Positions 52,879-61,633 of a stretch of 64,000 nt of DNA are shown here, one piece after another. The DNA is from Pollutimonas sp963712655. Its GTDB lineage: Bacteria; Pseudomonadota; Gammaproteobacteria; Burkholderiales; Burkholderiaceae_B. Location: assembly GCA_963712655.1 (NCBI GenBank), contig CAVQIT010000008.1, positions 186,001-250,000 of the forward strand. Reading direction: 5' to 3'. Each line of letters opens with the position of its first letter. Position 1 is the stretch's first letter. The notes beneath the pieces are model-generated. The model did no database searches, was not told the origin of the DNA, and worked only from the letters and a program-made list of their open reading frames with translations. Made by a program: the position numbers and the translations under genes.

Positions 52879-54144
52879 TTATTCAAATAACAAGAGAATC
52901 TTGTCGTAAACACGGCCAAAGAATCCCGCTTCGGGTACATCGTCCAATACATAAAGAGGCTCTTTGCGCAGCACTTTGCCATCGAGCGACATCGATACCG
53001 TGCCGATCTTGGCGCCCTTTTTCAAGGGCGCGACCAAAGGCTGGGTGTATTGCGCGACCGGCTTCACCTCTTGGCCCTTGCCGCGCGGCACGGTGACCCA
53101 GATGGCATCGAGCCCGCCCAGGCCTACGGATTCGGCTTGGCCTTCCCATACACGCGCCTTGACGGCCGGCAGGGTGTTGTCGAACAGTTTGAGGGTGTCG
53201 AAATTCTGGAAGCTCCAGTTCAAAAGCTTCAGGCTGTTTTCGCTGCGCGCCGAATCGCTGCCGGCGCCGACAATAACGGACACCACGCGACGGCCATCGC
53301 GCAAGGCGGTGGCGACCAGGCAGTATCCCGCCGATTGGGTATGGCCGGTTTTCAGGCCATCGACAGTGGGATCCGACCACAACAAGCGGTTACGATTATT
53401 TTGCTTGATTTTGTTGTAGGTGAATTCTTTCTGGCTGTAATAGTGCAAGTAGTGGGGATGCTTTGCCACCAGGTTCTTGGCCAGTATGGCCAGATCGCGC
53501 ACCGTTGTGACATGCATGGGGTCGGGCAGGCCGGTGGAATTCACGAAATGGGTATCGCGTAAGCCCTGCTTGACCGCTTCCTCGTTCATGAGGGCGGCGA
53601 AGGCGGATTCGCTTCCCGCCACGGCCTCGGCCAGCGCCACCGTGGCGTCATTGCCGGACTGCACGATCAGGCCCTGCAACAATTCGTCGACCGATACCTG
53701 GGTGTGCGGCTTGACGAACATGCGCGAGCCTTCGGTTTTCCAGGCCTGCTCGGAAATGTTCACCTTCTGGTCCAGGGCCAGGCGCTTATTGTCGATAGCC
53801 TCGAAAACCACGTAGGCCGACATCAGTTTGGTGAGCGATGCGGGTTCGATTTTTTCGTCGGGATTCTGCGCGGCGATTATTTGCCCGCTGTTGACATCGA
53901 GCGTCAGCCACGCCTTGGCCGTAAGAACCGGTGCGGGCACGGTGGCCAGATCGCCCACCATGGCGATTCCGCCCGCGAGGACAGGCGCGGCGGCCGCGGC
54001 CACCGCGGCAGGCGCCGTTGCCGCCGGAGCCGGAGCGGCGGCTTGGGCAAAAATGGAAACCGGCGCGGCCACCAGCGCCAGGCCGGCCAGGAAATGTGAA
54101 AGTCTTGGAAACTGAAAACTAAGGTCTTTAAGCATCATCGCCAT
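52879..54144 (-). CDS. D-alanyl-D-alanine carboxypeptidase, PBP5/6 family
   Basis: A periplasmic penicillin-binding protein of about 421 residues that trims the terminal D-Ala from peptidoglycan. A signal peptide ends near AAPVSIFAQAAAP, followed by an Ala/Pro-rich linker. The catalytic motifs are SxxK in PASLTKLMSAYVV, SxN in QSGNDATVAL and KTG in GLKTGHTQSAGYCLV. The C-terminal amphipathic segment (FFGRVYDKILLLFE) resembles the membrane anchor of DacA/DacC. The start at 54144 is the best of three close ATGs. Confidence 0.93.
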   Translation of the reverse strand: MAMMLKDLSFQFPRLSHFLAGLALVAAPVSIFAQAAAPAPAATAPAAVAAAAAPVLAGGIAMVGDLATVPAPVLTAKAWLTLDVNSGQIIAAQNPDEKIEPASLTKLMSAYVVFEAIDNKRLALDQKVNISEQAWKTEGSRMFVKPHTQVSVDELLQGLIVQSGNDATVALAEAVAGSESAFAALMNEEAVKQGLRDTHFVNSTGLPDPMHVTTVRDLAILAKNLVAKHPHYLHYYSQKEFTYNKIKQNNRNRLLWSDPTVDGLKTGHTQSAGYCLVATALRDGRRVVSVIVGAGSDSARSENSLKLLNWSFQNFDTLKLFDNTLPAVKARVWEGQAESVGLGGLDAIWVTVPRGKGQEVKPVAQYTQPLVAPLKKGAKIGTVSMSLDGKVLRKEPLYVLDDVPEAGFFGRVYDKILLLFE

Positions 54145-54302
54145 ATCGTAAAGAATATCCGCCGGGAAAACAAACGGCACAGGAGAGTCATTATAGGCAG
54201 AGCCGTTGCCGCGTCATCCCGGTAAACGGCCTGTTTGCATATCAAAACCGCAAGCGAATGAAACGACATTCTATAAAAAATAACAGAATGGCAAAAGCTT
54301 CG

Positions 54303-54947
54303 CTATATTGAGGCCAGACGTTGCTCCAGCAGCAGCCTTAATGTAATCAGCTTGCCATGGAAAAAATGGCTGGCATCGGGCACGACAACCATGGGCAGCC
54401 CTCGGCTGCGGGCAAATTCCATGGCTTCCGCCAAAGGCACGACCTCGTCGGCTTCGCCGTGCACCAGAAAGGTAGAATCGGGAACCGTGATATCGCGAAA
54501 CTTGAAGCGATCCACCGCCGAACCCGCCAGCATCAGGGCATCAGGCAGTTTTTCAGCCCTTTCGGCCAGCTCGGAATACAACTGCGCCGCGACCGACGTG
54601 CCGAACGAGAAACCCGCCAGCACCCACTTGCCCGCTGCCGCTTCGGGATAAGCCTGGCTGAACTGACGCACCAATTCAAGCATATCGGCCGTTTCGCCTA
54701 TGGCCTGGTCAAATACGCCAGCCGAGGCGCCCACGCCCCGGAAATTCGGACGCACGGCCATCAAGCCGTGCTGTACGCAGGCCCGCGCGATGGTGGTGAC
54801 GATTTTATTTTCGCGCGCGCCGCCATGCAGCGGATGCGGGTGCAAAACCAGCGCCCAGCCGTGCGGCGCATCCATGGGAAGGTCCAGAACGCAGTCGATG
54901 GCCCCGGCCTCGCCCTGGAATGAAATTTTCTCGGTACGAGCAAGCAT
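54303..54947 (-). CDS. Alpha/beta hydrolase
   Basis: A 214-residue small alpha/beta hydrolase of the dienelactone-hydrolase-like, KANL3/Tex30 group. It shows LVLHPHPLHGGARENKIV, MAVRPNFRGVGASAG, the nucleophile elbow VLAGFSFGTSVAAQLY, FLVHGEADEVVPLAEAMEFA and the catalytic His in VPDASHFFHGKL. No signal peptide is seen. It is divergent from birA. Confidence 0.87.
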   Translation of the reverse strand: MLARTEKISFQGEAGAIDCVLDLPMDAPHGWALVLHPHPLHGGARENKIVTTIARACVQHGLMAVRPNFRGVGASAGVFDQAIGETADMLELVRQFSQAYPEAAAGKWVLAGFSFGTSVAAQLYSELAERAEKLPDALMLAGSAVDRFKFRDITVPDSTFLVHGEADEVVPLAEAMEFARSRGLPMVVVPDASHFFHGKLITLRLLLEQRLASI

Positions 54948-55010
54948 GATAGATAGTTTGAGTTATAACGTAAGCTTGCTCATTCTACGCCACGCCTTGC
55001 CGCCGAATAA

Positions 55011-55886
55011 ATGTCTACTTCGCCTTCTTCGTTCCTGCCCAGTCCCGGACAACTGAAAACCACCCTGTCAACGGCCCTGCCCCATTTCAAGCAGGTCGAC
55101 TGGGTTGAGCGCACCGACTCCACCAATGCCGAACTGATGTCCAAAGCGCGCGCAAGCAGCGGACAATTGGCGCGCCCCTGGCTACTTGGCGCGCATTTGC
55201 AAGAAAGCGGCCGCGGCCGCGCCGGCCGCACCTGGCAAAACCGGGCCGGCGCCAATTTAATGTTTTCCTGCGCCTTCGACGTATTCTTGCCCCCGTTGCA
55301 GTTGCCTACCCTCTCGCCGCTGGCCGGCCTGGCAGCCTGCGAAGCATTGCGCGAACTCATCGGTGCGCCGCAGCGCAGCCGGCTCAGCATGAAATGGCCC
55401 AACGATGTGCAGTGGCAATTCGCCAAGCTGGCGGGAATACTGGTGGAAGTCACGCGCGCGGGGGCCTCGCGGCTATCGTCCGATCATTATGTGGCAGTCA
55501 TCGGAATAGGCGTAAACCTGAGCGATGCCCGCGCGCTCAGCTTGTCTCTCAATCGCCAGATAGCGGATTGGTCCGAGATTGCCCAGCAGGACGATCGCGC
55601 GGCCGCGGCCAGCGCGGCGGACATCGTGGCGCGCATCGCCCAGGCCTGGTATGCCAGCCTGAACGACGTCACCGCGCATGGCTTTGGAAGTTTGCCCGAA
55701 CGCTATGGCAAGGTCGATTTCCTGGCCGGACAACACGTTAATGTGCTTGATGGCGACCGCATCAAGCAAGCGGGTATCGCCTGCGGCATCAACACCCTGG
55801 GCCAATTGATATTGCGCACGCATGACGGCGAAACGCCGATTTCCATCGGCGAAATATCGGTAAGGCCGCAGCAGGATTCCGTATGA
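55011..55886 (+). CDS. birA: Biotin--[acetyl-CoA-carboxylase] ligase
   Basis: A 291-residue enzyme that attaches biotin to carrier proteins. It contains DWVERTDSTNAELMSKARA, the biotinyl-AMP loop ESGRGRAGRTWQN and SMKWPNDVQWQFAKLAGILV. The N-terminal winged helix of E. coli BirA is absent, so it is a group I ligase without repressor function. It overlaps coaX by 4 bases (ATGA), a common pairing. Confidence 0.94.
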   Translation: MSTSPSSFLPSPGQLKTTLSTALPHFKQVDWVERTDSTNAELMSKARASSGQLARPWLLGAHLQESGRGRAGRTWQNRAGANLMFSCAFDVFLPPLQLPTLSPLAGLAACEALRELIGAPQRSRLSMKWPNDVQWQFAKLAGILVEVTRAGASRLSSDHYVAVIGIGVNLSDARALSLSLNRQIADWSEIAQQDDRAAAASAADIVARIAQAWYASLNDVTAHGFGSLPERYGKVDFLAGQHVNVLDGDRIKQAGIACGINTLGQLILRTHDGETPISIGEISVRPQQDSV

Positions 55887-56701
55887 TGCTGCTGATAGAC
55901 GCCGGCAACACCCGCATCAAGATGGGCTGGATCGACCCATCCACCGGCCGGCGCGAAACCCAGGCCCTTGCATTGCCTCATGCCGATATCGCCAGCCTGC
56001 CATCCTGGATCGCGCAAATGCCGATAGCCCCCCGGGGCGCGATCGGCGTGAACGTGGCCGGCGCGGCCGTGGCGCAAAGCATCGAAACCATCCTCGGGCA
56101 CAGCCATTCATTCCAGGTGCAATGGATCGCCGGCCAACCGCAAGCCGCCGGTATCCGCAACGGTTATGACGCCGCCTCGCAATTGGGCGCCGACCGCTGG
56201 GTGTCCATGATAGGCCTGGCGCAGCATACCGATAGCGCGGCGATACTGGCCAGCTTCGGCACCGCCACCACCATCGATACCCTGGGCCCGGAGCAGGCGG
56301 CCCATGAAGCGTATGGCCCGAGCCGGCTTTTTCACGGCGGCCTGATTTTGCCAGGTCCGGCCCTGATGCGTTCATCGTTGGCCTCGGGCACCGCCAATCT
56401 GCCCGAAGCCGATGGCCCCGCCGCGGCCTATCCCACCCATACCCATCAAGCTATCGCCAGCGGCATTGCGGCCGCGCAGGCCGGCGCGCTGATTCGGCAA
56501 TGGCGCGAAGGCCTGGCCCAATTCGGGCAGGCACCGCTGGTTTTCAGTACAGGCGGCGGTTGGCGCACCGTCGAAGACGAGGCGCAACGATTGCTTGCCA
56601 GGGCCCAGGCCGATCTGCACCTGCCGCCACACGCCATCCACTGGCTGGCCGCGCCCGTCCTGGACGGCCTGGCGCGCCTGGCGATTACGGCGGATACTTA
56701 A
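55883..56701 (+). CDS. coaX: Type III pantothenate kinase
   Basis: A 272-residue kinase for the first step of coenzyme A synthesis. It has LLIDAGNTRIKMGWID (phosphate-binding), GADRWVSMIGLAQHT, SFGTATTIDTL and VFSTGGGWRTV, all type III features. It is translationally coupled to birA and ends overlapping the convergent small gene by 4 bases. Confidence 0.94.
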   Translation: MMLLIDAGNTRIKMGWIDPSTGRRETQALALPHADIASLPSWIAQMPIAPRGAIGVNVAGAAVAQSIETILGHSHSFQVQWIAGQPQAAGIRNGYDAASQLGADRWVSMIGLAQHTDSAAILASFGTATTIDTLGPEQAAHEAYGPSRLFHGGLILPGPALMRSSLASGTANLPEADGPAAAYPTHTHQAIASGIAAAQAGALIRQWREGLAQFGQAPLVFSTGGGWRTVEDEAQRLLARAQADLHLPPHAIHWLAAPVLDGLARLAITADT

Positions 56702-56871
56702 CGCAGTTGACTGGCGGCAAGCGGAGCGCCTACCGTTATCGCTTGCTGGTTGCGTTCCGAAAGCTGGCGCGGCTCACGGCCCTGCTCGCTGGGCGGCGTA
56801 CCGAAAAATCCCTGGCCGTACGCCAGCATGGCAACATTCGCCATGAAAACAATCAAGAATAAAAAACGCAT
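56698..56871 (-). CDS. Small membrane-anchored protein, possible SPOR-protein N-terminal remnant
   Basis: A 57-residue protein with one N-terminal hydrophobic segment (MRFLFLIVFMANVAMLAYGQ), then GFFGTPPSEQGREPRQLSER. It resembles the N terminus of the SPOR-domain proteins often found after coaX in betaproteobacteria, but it stops before any SPOR domain. It may be a short relative or a truncated gene. It is convergent with coaX. Confidence 0.55.
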   Translation of the reverse strand: MRFLFLIVFMANVAMLAYGQGFFGTPPSEQGREPRQLSERNQQAITVGAPLAASQLR

Positions 56872-57135
56872 AAAGAAAATAGCTCCGGCCACCAATAGCA
56901 AATAAAAGCGGTCACATAAACGTAAAGACAAGCTGAATAAATGGCATAAGCCTTAGGCAGCAATATATCAAAGTTCACTGGGCGCAATAAGCCAATCGCC
57001 AGCCCGGCAAGGCTGTACCCTTCCTGGACCGGCAGGCACGCCAATTGCTATAGAAAGCCCCAGTAGTCTCCAGCAGTCCTGATAGCGTATTATTTTGCAG
57101 TCTCTTGCATAACCTCCCCAAAAAAGTCGGTAAAC

Positions 57136-57966
57136 ATGAAACCAATTCGCAAAGCTGTCTTTCCCGTTGCTGGCATGGGCACTCGCTTTCTGCCAGCCAC
57201 CAAGGCCATGCCCAAAGAAATGCTGCCCATCGTCGACAAGCCGCTTATCCAGTACGCTGTCGAAGAAGCCATAGCCGCGGGCATCACCGATCTGATCTTC
57301 ATTACCGGCCGCAACAAACGCGCTATTGAAGACCATTTCGACCGCGTCCCGGAACTCGAGGCCGACCTTGAAGCCAAAAACAAAATGGCATTGCTCGAAA
57401 CCGTGCGCAATATCATTCCGTCGTATGTGAACTGTATCTATACGCGCCAGACGGCGCCGCTTGGGCTGGGCCATGCCGTATTGTGCGCCGCGCCCATCGT
57501 GGGCAACGAGCCCTTCGTGGTGCTGCTGGCCGACGATCTGATCGATTCCAAGACCTCGGTGACGCAGCAACTGATCGAAGCCGCGCACCAGCAAGACGGC
57601 AGTGTTCTGGCTATCCAGGACATACAGCGCGAACACACGAACAAGTACGGCATTATTTCGGGCGAGGCGGTCAACAGCAAAACCATGCGCCTGCGCGGCA
57701 TTGTCGAAAAACCCGACCCATCGGTCGCGCCGTCCACACTGGCGGTGGTGGGGCGCTATGTGCTGGAACCGGAAATTTTCGAACATTTGCGCCAAACCCA
57801 GGCAGGCGTGGGCGGTGAAATCCAGCTTACCGATGGCATAGCCAGCCTGTTGAATACCCGCGCCGTATTCGGCCTGGAGTACGAGGGCATACGCTACGAC
57901 TGCGGAAGCAAGGCAGGTTTTTTCAACGCCACCCTGGAATTGGGCAGGAAATACCACGGGCTTTGA
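57136..57966 (+). CDS. galU: UTP--glucose-1-phosphate uridylyltransferase
   Basis: A 276-residue nucleotidyltransferase that makes UDP-glucose for LPS and capsule. The N-terminal FPVAGMGTRFLPATKAMPKE and MLPIVDKPLIQYAVEEA, and later VVLLADDLIDS, VEKPDPSVAPS and EIQLTDGIASLL, are diagnostic. The C-terminal YDCGSKAGFFNATLELGRKY is complete. It is followed by octanucleotide repeats and the convergent waaA gene. Confidence 0.96.
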   Translation: MKPIRKAVFPVAGMGTRFLPATKAMPKEMLPIVDKPLIQYAVEEAIAAGITDLIFITGRNKRAIEDHFDRVPELEADLEAKNKMALLETVRNIIPSYVNCIYTRQTAPLGLGHAVLCAAPIVGNEPFVVLLADDLIDSKTSVTQQLIEAAHQQDGSVLAIQDIQREHTNKYGIISGEAVNSKTMRLRGIVEKPDPSVAPSTLAVVGRYVLEPEIFEHLRQTQAGVGGEIQLTDGIASLLNTRAVFGLEYEGIRYDCGSKAGFFNATLELGRKYHGL

Positions 57967-57990
57967 TGCCGGCAAAACTGCGGCAATCTG

Positions 57991-58054
57991 CGGATATACG
58001 GATATACGGATATACGGATATACGGATATGCAGGTTTGCAGGTTTGCAGGTTTG
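57991..58054. repeat. Octanucleotide tandem repeat tract (CGGATATA)n-(CAGGTTTG)n
   Basis: Eight contiguous 8-base units: four CGGATATA, one CGGATATG and three CAGGTTTG, filling exactly 64 bases. It lies between the stops of the convergent genes galU and waaA. Two different octamers in the same register suggest slippage plus point change. Copy number could vary, but no coding frame depends on it. Confidence 0.93.
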
Positions 58055-58084
58055 CGGGAACCTGCCTCTTTAACGTTTGAGAAC

Positions 58085-59407
58085 CTACTTCTTTATTTCG
58101 TTCAGGCCCATGAGCACACGCGCAACCGCGCCGGTGTGCTTTTGCACCCAATGCGCGCCGGCTTCGCCCATTTGAGCCAAGCGCGCAGGGTCGTTAAGCA
58201 ATTGCAGCGCTGTCTGCAATGCCGCGTCGGCATCCGGCACGCGCATGGCGGCGCCTTCAAGCATGGCGTCCTCCACAGCCTGTTCGAAGTTGCGCGTATG
58301 CGGCCCCACCAGGACCGGCACGCCTATGGCGCACGCCTCTATCAGGTTTTGTCCGCCCAAAGGCGCGAAACTACCGGCCACAATCGCCAATTGCGCCGCG
58401 GCATAATAGCGCGGCATCTCGCCCAGGCTATCGCCCAGCAAGACAGCCGCATGGCGGCAAGCCTGTATCGCCGTCGCCGTGCCGTCGCCCATCTCGAGGC
58501 ATTCCGAGCGCCTGACAACATCCAGCCCCGCCTTGGTCAAAAGCTGGGCCGCCTGGTCAAACCGCTGGGGATGCCGGGGCACCAGGCAATACAACACTTG
58601 CTCGTCGATAGCTATGCCCTGCGCCTGCGCGCGCTTGACCTGGCGCGCTATGGCCTGGACGAACATTTCGTCTTCGCCTTCGCGAGTGCTGGCAATGACG
58701 ATAATCTTGCGCGACAAGGCGGCGGCGAAGTGGCGCCCACGCCGTATTTTGTCTTGAGGCAGAACAATATCGAACTTGAAATTGCCCGAAACCCTGACCG
58801 CGACCGCCCCCGCGGCTTCCAGGCGCTGGGCGTCGCGCAGCGTCTGGGCATACACCGCATCGAAACTGGCATAGGCATTGCGCATCACCCGGCCCACACG
58901 CAGGCTTTGACGCAAAGAATGATCCGAGAACCGCGCGCTGGCCAACAACATGGGTACTTGCGCCCGCTGCGCCGCGGCAATCAGGTTGGGCCATACTTCG
59001 CGTTCGATCAGCACCCCGGCGCGCGGACGATAATGCGCCATGAACCTGCGCGTGCCGCCGGGGAAATCGTAAGGCAGCCACTGCTGCGTCAACCGGCCTT
59101 CTTCAATAGGCTGCGCGAAAAGGCGGGCGCCCTCGGCACGCCCTGTGGCCGTCATATGCGTCAACAACACCTTTTCGCCCTGGTCCAGCAAGGCCTGGAT
59201 AAAAGGCTGCGCGGCCTTGGTTTCGCCCAGGCTTACCGCATGCACCCATACAGGATTGCCGCCGGGGCCGGGCTGGACGTAGCGGCCGAAGCGCGCTCCC
59301 GAACATACGCCCCAATCGCCGCCCGAACGGCGCGCGCGCATAGCCATCCAGCCCAACAGGGCTGGGGACAATAGCCTGACCATCGCGGTATAAAAAAAAC
59401 GGTTCAA
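58085..59407 (-). CDS. waaA: 3-deoxy-D-manno-octulosonic acid transferase (Kdo transferase)
   Basis: An inner-membrane glycosyltransferase of about 440 residues that adds Kdo to lipid A precursor. It has an N-terminal membrane segment (FFYTAMVRLLSPALLGWM), PVWVHAVSLGETKAAQPFIQ, LLTHMTATGRAEG, IEREVWPNLIAAA, PRHPQRFDQAAQLL and VAGSFAPLGGQNLIEACAIG. The start is probably the TTG at 59407, giving (M)NRFFYTAMVRLL as in homologues; a TTG at 59419 is an alternative. It lies downstream of waaC on the same strand. Confidence 0.93.
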   Translation of the reverse strand: MNRFFYTAMVRLLSPALLGWMAMRARRSGGDWGVCSGARFGRYVQPGPGGNPVWVHAVSLGETKAAQPFIQALLDQGEKVLLTHMTATGRAEGARLFAQPIEEGRLTQQWLPYDFPGGTRRFMAHYRPRAGVLIEREVWPNLIAAAQRAQVPMLLASARFSDHSLRQSLRVGRVMRNAYASFDAVYAQTLRDAQRLEAAGAVAVRVSGNFKFDIVLPQDKIRRGRHFAAALSRKIIVIASTREGEDEMFVQAIARQVKRAQAQGIAIDEQVLYCLVPRHPQRFDQAAQLLTKAGLDVVRRSECLEMGDGTATAIQACRHAAVLLGDSLGEMPRYYAAAQLAIVAGSFAPLGGQNLIEACAIGVPVLVGPHTRNFEQAVEDAMLEGAAMRVPDADAALQTALQLLNDPARLAQMGEAGAHWVQKHTGAVARVLMGLNEIKK

Positions 59408-59540
59408 ACAACACGCCAATGGCTGTAAAAAATTGCCGATGCCAAGTATGGACCCAGAACAAGCCCGCAGCCGGCACGCCTTTGAAAGTCTAGCTCAAAT
59501 AAATAGCGGAAGCCATCAGCCGAATGGCCTGTCCGCGGCG

Positions 59541-60539
59541 TTATAGGGGAGCATTGCCGCCGGGCAGATCGGCATGGGCCGACTCGTCGAAAGCAAGCGC
59601 CTGATCGACGGCGCTGAGCACCGTTTCGGCGGAAGGAGCATTGCCGCGCTCGCCGAGACTGGCCGTATAGGCCGGCCCTTCCAGCGGAGTGCGCACAGGA
59701 GTGGATGCTTTATAGATTCCAATTGTGGGCCGGCCCAGGCCCGCGGACAGATGCGTCAGGCCGCTGTCAAGCCCGACCATGATACGCGCGCCGGCCAGAA
59801 CCTTGGCGACACTGGTCAGGCCCATGCGTGGCAAGACTTCGGCGCGCGCGTTGCCGGCCACAAGCTGCATTGCCCTTTCTGTTTCGGCGGGACTGCCCGA
59901 CAATAGTTTCAAGTCCAGGCCGTGCTCGTGCAAGCGGCCGAATACTTTCTGCCAATCGGCTTGCGGCCATAGTTTATCGTCGCGGCTGGCCGACGGCATG
60001 ATGACGGCGTAGGGCTGTATTTCAATGCCGTCGGTGATGCTGTTCAGGGCGAAGTCCGGTTTGCCTTCGTAGGCATAGCCGAAAGCCGCCGCCGCCAATT
60101 CGCGCTGACGCGTAACCGCCGGCTGCCAGAAATTGACCGAATGCCTGACATCGTAAAAAAACGAGGCCAGGGGCTCGCGCGCCGAATGGCGGTCCAGCCC
60201 ATGGCGCACCCCATGCGTTTGCCGCAACAGCCAGACCGATTTCATCAGGGCCTGCATATCGAGCACAATGTCGTAGCGGCGCCCATCCAGGTTCGCGCGC
60301 AGAGCGGCGCGCGCGACGCGCGTTTCGGCCGCCCACCAGTGCTTGCGCCAACGCCTGTGCGCCACGGGTATGACTTCGTGCACCGCCGGATGCCAGGTCG
60401 GGATTTCGGCAAAACTTTCCTCGACTATCCAATCGATTTGGGCATCCGCCACATGCAGGGATATATCGGAGATGGCCGGCAGCATATGCACCAGATCGCC
60501 CAGTGAAGACGTGCGAACAATGAGGATTTTTTTCGTCAT
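59541..60539 (-). CDS. waaC: Lipopolysaccharide heptosyltransferase I
   Basis: A 332-residue family 9 glycosyltransferase that adds the first heptose to Kdo. It starts KKILIVRTSSLGDLVHMLPA (typical WaaC), then IDWIVEESFAEIPTWHPAV, RRYDIVLDMQALMKS and the donor-site MVGLDSGLTHLSAGLGRPTI. It is the gene before waaA in the run and works with it on the LPS inner core. Confidence 0.94.
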   Translation of the reverse strand: MTKKILIVRTSSLGDLVHMLPAISDISLHVADAQIDWIVEESFAEIPTWHPAVHEVIPVAHRRWRKHWWAAETRVARAALRANLDGRRYDIVLDMQALMKSVWLLRQTHGVRHGLDRHSAREPLASFFYDVRHSVNFWQPAVTRQRELAAAAFGYAYEGKPDFALNSITDGIEIQPYAVIMPSASRDDKLWPQADWQKVFGRLHEHGLDLKLLSGSPAETERAMQLVAGNARAEVLPRMGLTSVAKVLAGARIMVGLDSGLTHLSAGLGRPTIGIYKASTPVRTPLEGPAYTASLGERGNAPSAETVLSAVDQALAFDESAHADLPGGNAPL

Positions 60540-60611
60540 GGGGCGATTATAAAGTCAACGAGGCGACAGGGATATTGACGAAATTTACGCACAGGCCGCC
60601 AGGCCAGGCCC

Positions 60612-61604
60612 TTAGCGCCGTTTGCGATTGCGCCATTCCCAAATGCCCAGCAACATGCCGCTTACGCAAATGACAAGAATGCCCATCCACGTCAGCAGGT
60701 CGGGAAACTGGCCCCACACCAGCCAGCCCAGGGTCGCGGCGCTGATGATCTGCAAATAGACAAAAGGCGCCAGCATCGATGCGGGCGCGCGGTAGTATGC
60801 CTGGATTTGCAGCAAATGCCCCGCGGCGCCCCAGAAGCCCGTGGAAACCAGCACCAGCCAGTGCCAGGGACCAAGCGTGGCAAGAGCCGGCAAGGCTGCC
60901 GGCAAAACAAAGGGCAACGCCACGGTCAGGCATAAGGCGCCCACCGCGCCGCTCCAGACCAGCGTTGTGAATGGATCGTCGACCGCCACGCGGCGCGTAG
61001 CCATGTTCTGGCAGGCAAACAGAACGGCAGTGACCAGGCCGGACACGGTTCCCGCCGGATCCAGGCCGCCGTCAGGCCTGATAATGATCAATACCCCAAG
61101 AAACCCCACGCCCGCGGCAACCCAGCGCGATATGCGCGCCGGCTCTTTCAGCAGCCACGGCGCCAGCGCCAGCACGATCAAAGGCGCCAGGAAATTGATG
61201 GCCGTGGCTTCAGCCTGGGGCAGCAGGCTCAGGGTATTGAAGAACGAGAAGGTCGCCAGCAGCATGACCGAACCGCGCAATAATTGAGCGCGCGGACGCA
61301 CGCTGCGCAATACCTTGACTCCCCGCGTCGGCAGCAGCAGGCCCAGAACCAGCAGCAAATGAACGACATAGCGAACCCAGCACAGCATCATCAGGGAAAC
61401 GCCGGCGCTCATCACCCACTTGCCGCTGGCGTCCAGCCCGGACAGCGCCCAGGCCGACAGCACAAGCAGCGCAATACCGGCCACAGGCCGCGTGGCGCCA
61501 TAAGCCGGCGCAACAGGCACTGCGGCGGCATCGCCCGACCGGGGCGCATTCAAAGGCACGCCAAACGAGGCGGGGCCCGATCCGGCATTGGGCCGCGGCG
61601 TCAT
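60612..61604 (-). CDS. EamA/DMT-superfamily transporter
   Basis: A 330-residue inner-membrane protein with about ten hydrophobic helices in two EamA repeats, ending in a basic tail (EWRNRKRR). VMLLATFSFFNTLSLLPQAE and AITFL-like segments such as ATAINFLAPLIVLALAPWLL, then PASMLAPFVYLQIISAATLG, fit drug/metabolite exporters of the RhtA/YdcZ type. The ATG at 61604 has CAGGAG upstream. The long polar N-terminal leader (about 40 residues) is unusual. Substrate unknown. Confidence 0.87.
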   Translation of the reverse strand: MTPRPNAGSGPASFGVPLNAPRSGDAAAVPVAPAYGATRPVAGIALLVLSAWALSGLDASGKWVMSAGVSLMMLCWVRYVVHLLLVLGLLLPTRGVKVLRSVRPRAQLLRGSVMLLATFSFFNTLSLLPQAEATAINFLAPLIVLALAPWLLKEPARISRWVAAGVGFLGVLIIIRPDGGLDPAGTVSGLVTAVLFACQNMATRRVAVDDPFTTLVWSGAVGALCLTVALPFVLPAALPALATLGPWHWLVLVSTGFWGAAGHLLQIQAYYRAPASMLAPFVYLQIISAATLGWLVWGQFPDLLTWMGILVICVSGMLLGIWEWRNRKRR

Positions 61605-61633
61605 CTGGACTCCTGAAACAAATACATAACGGA

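Noticed and set aside
58028..59374. Plus-strand open frame of 448 codons opposite waaA
   Set aside because: Antisense of Kdo transferase and starts inside the octanucleotide repeats; no family match recognised.
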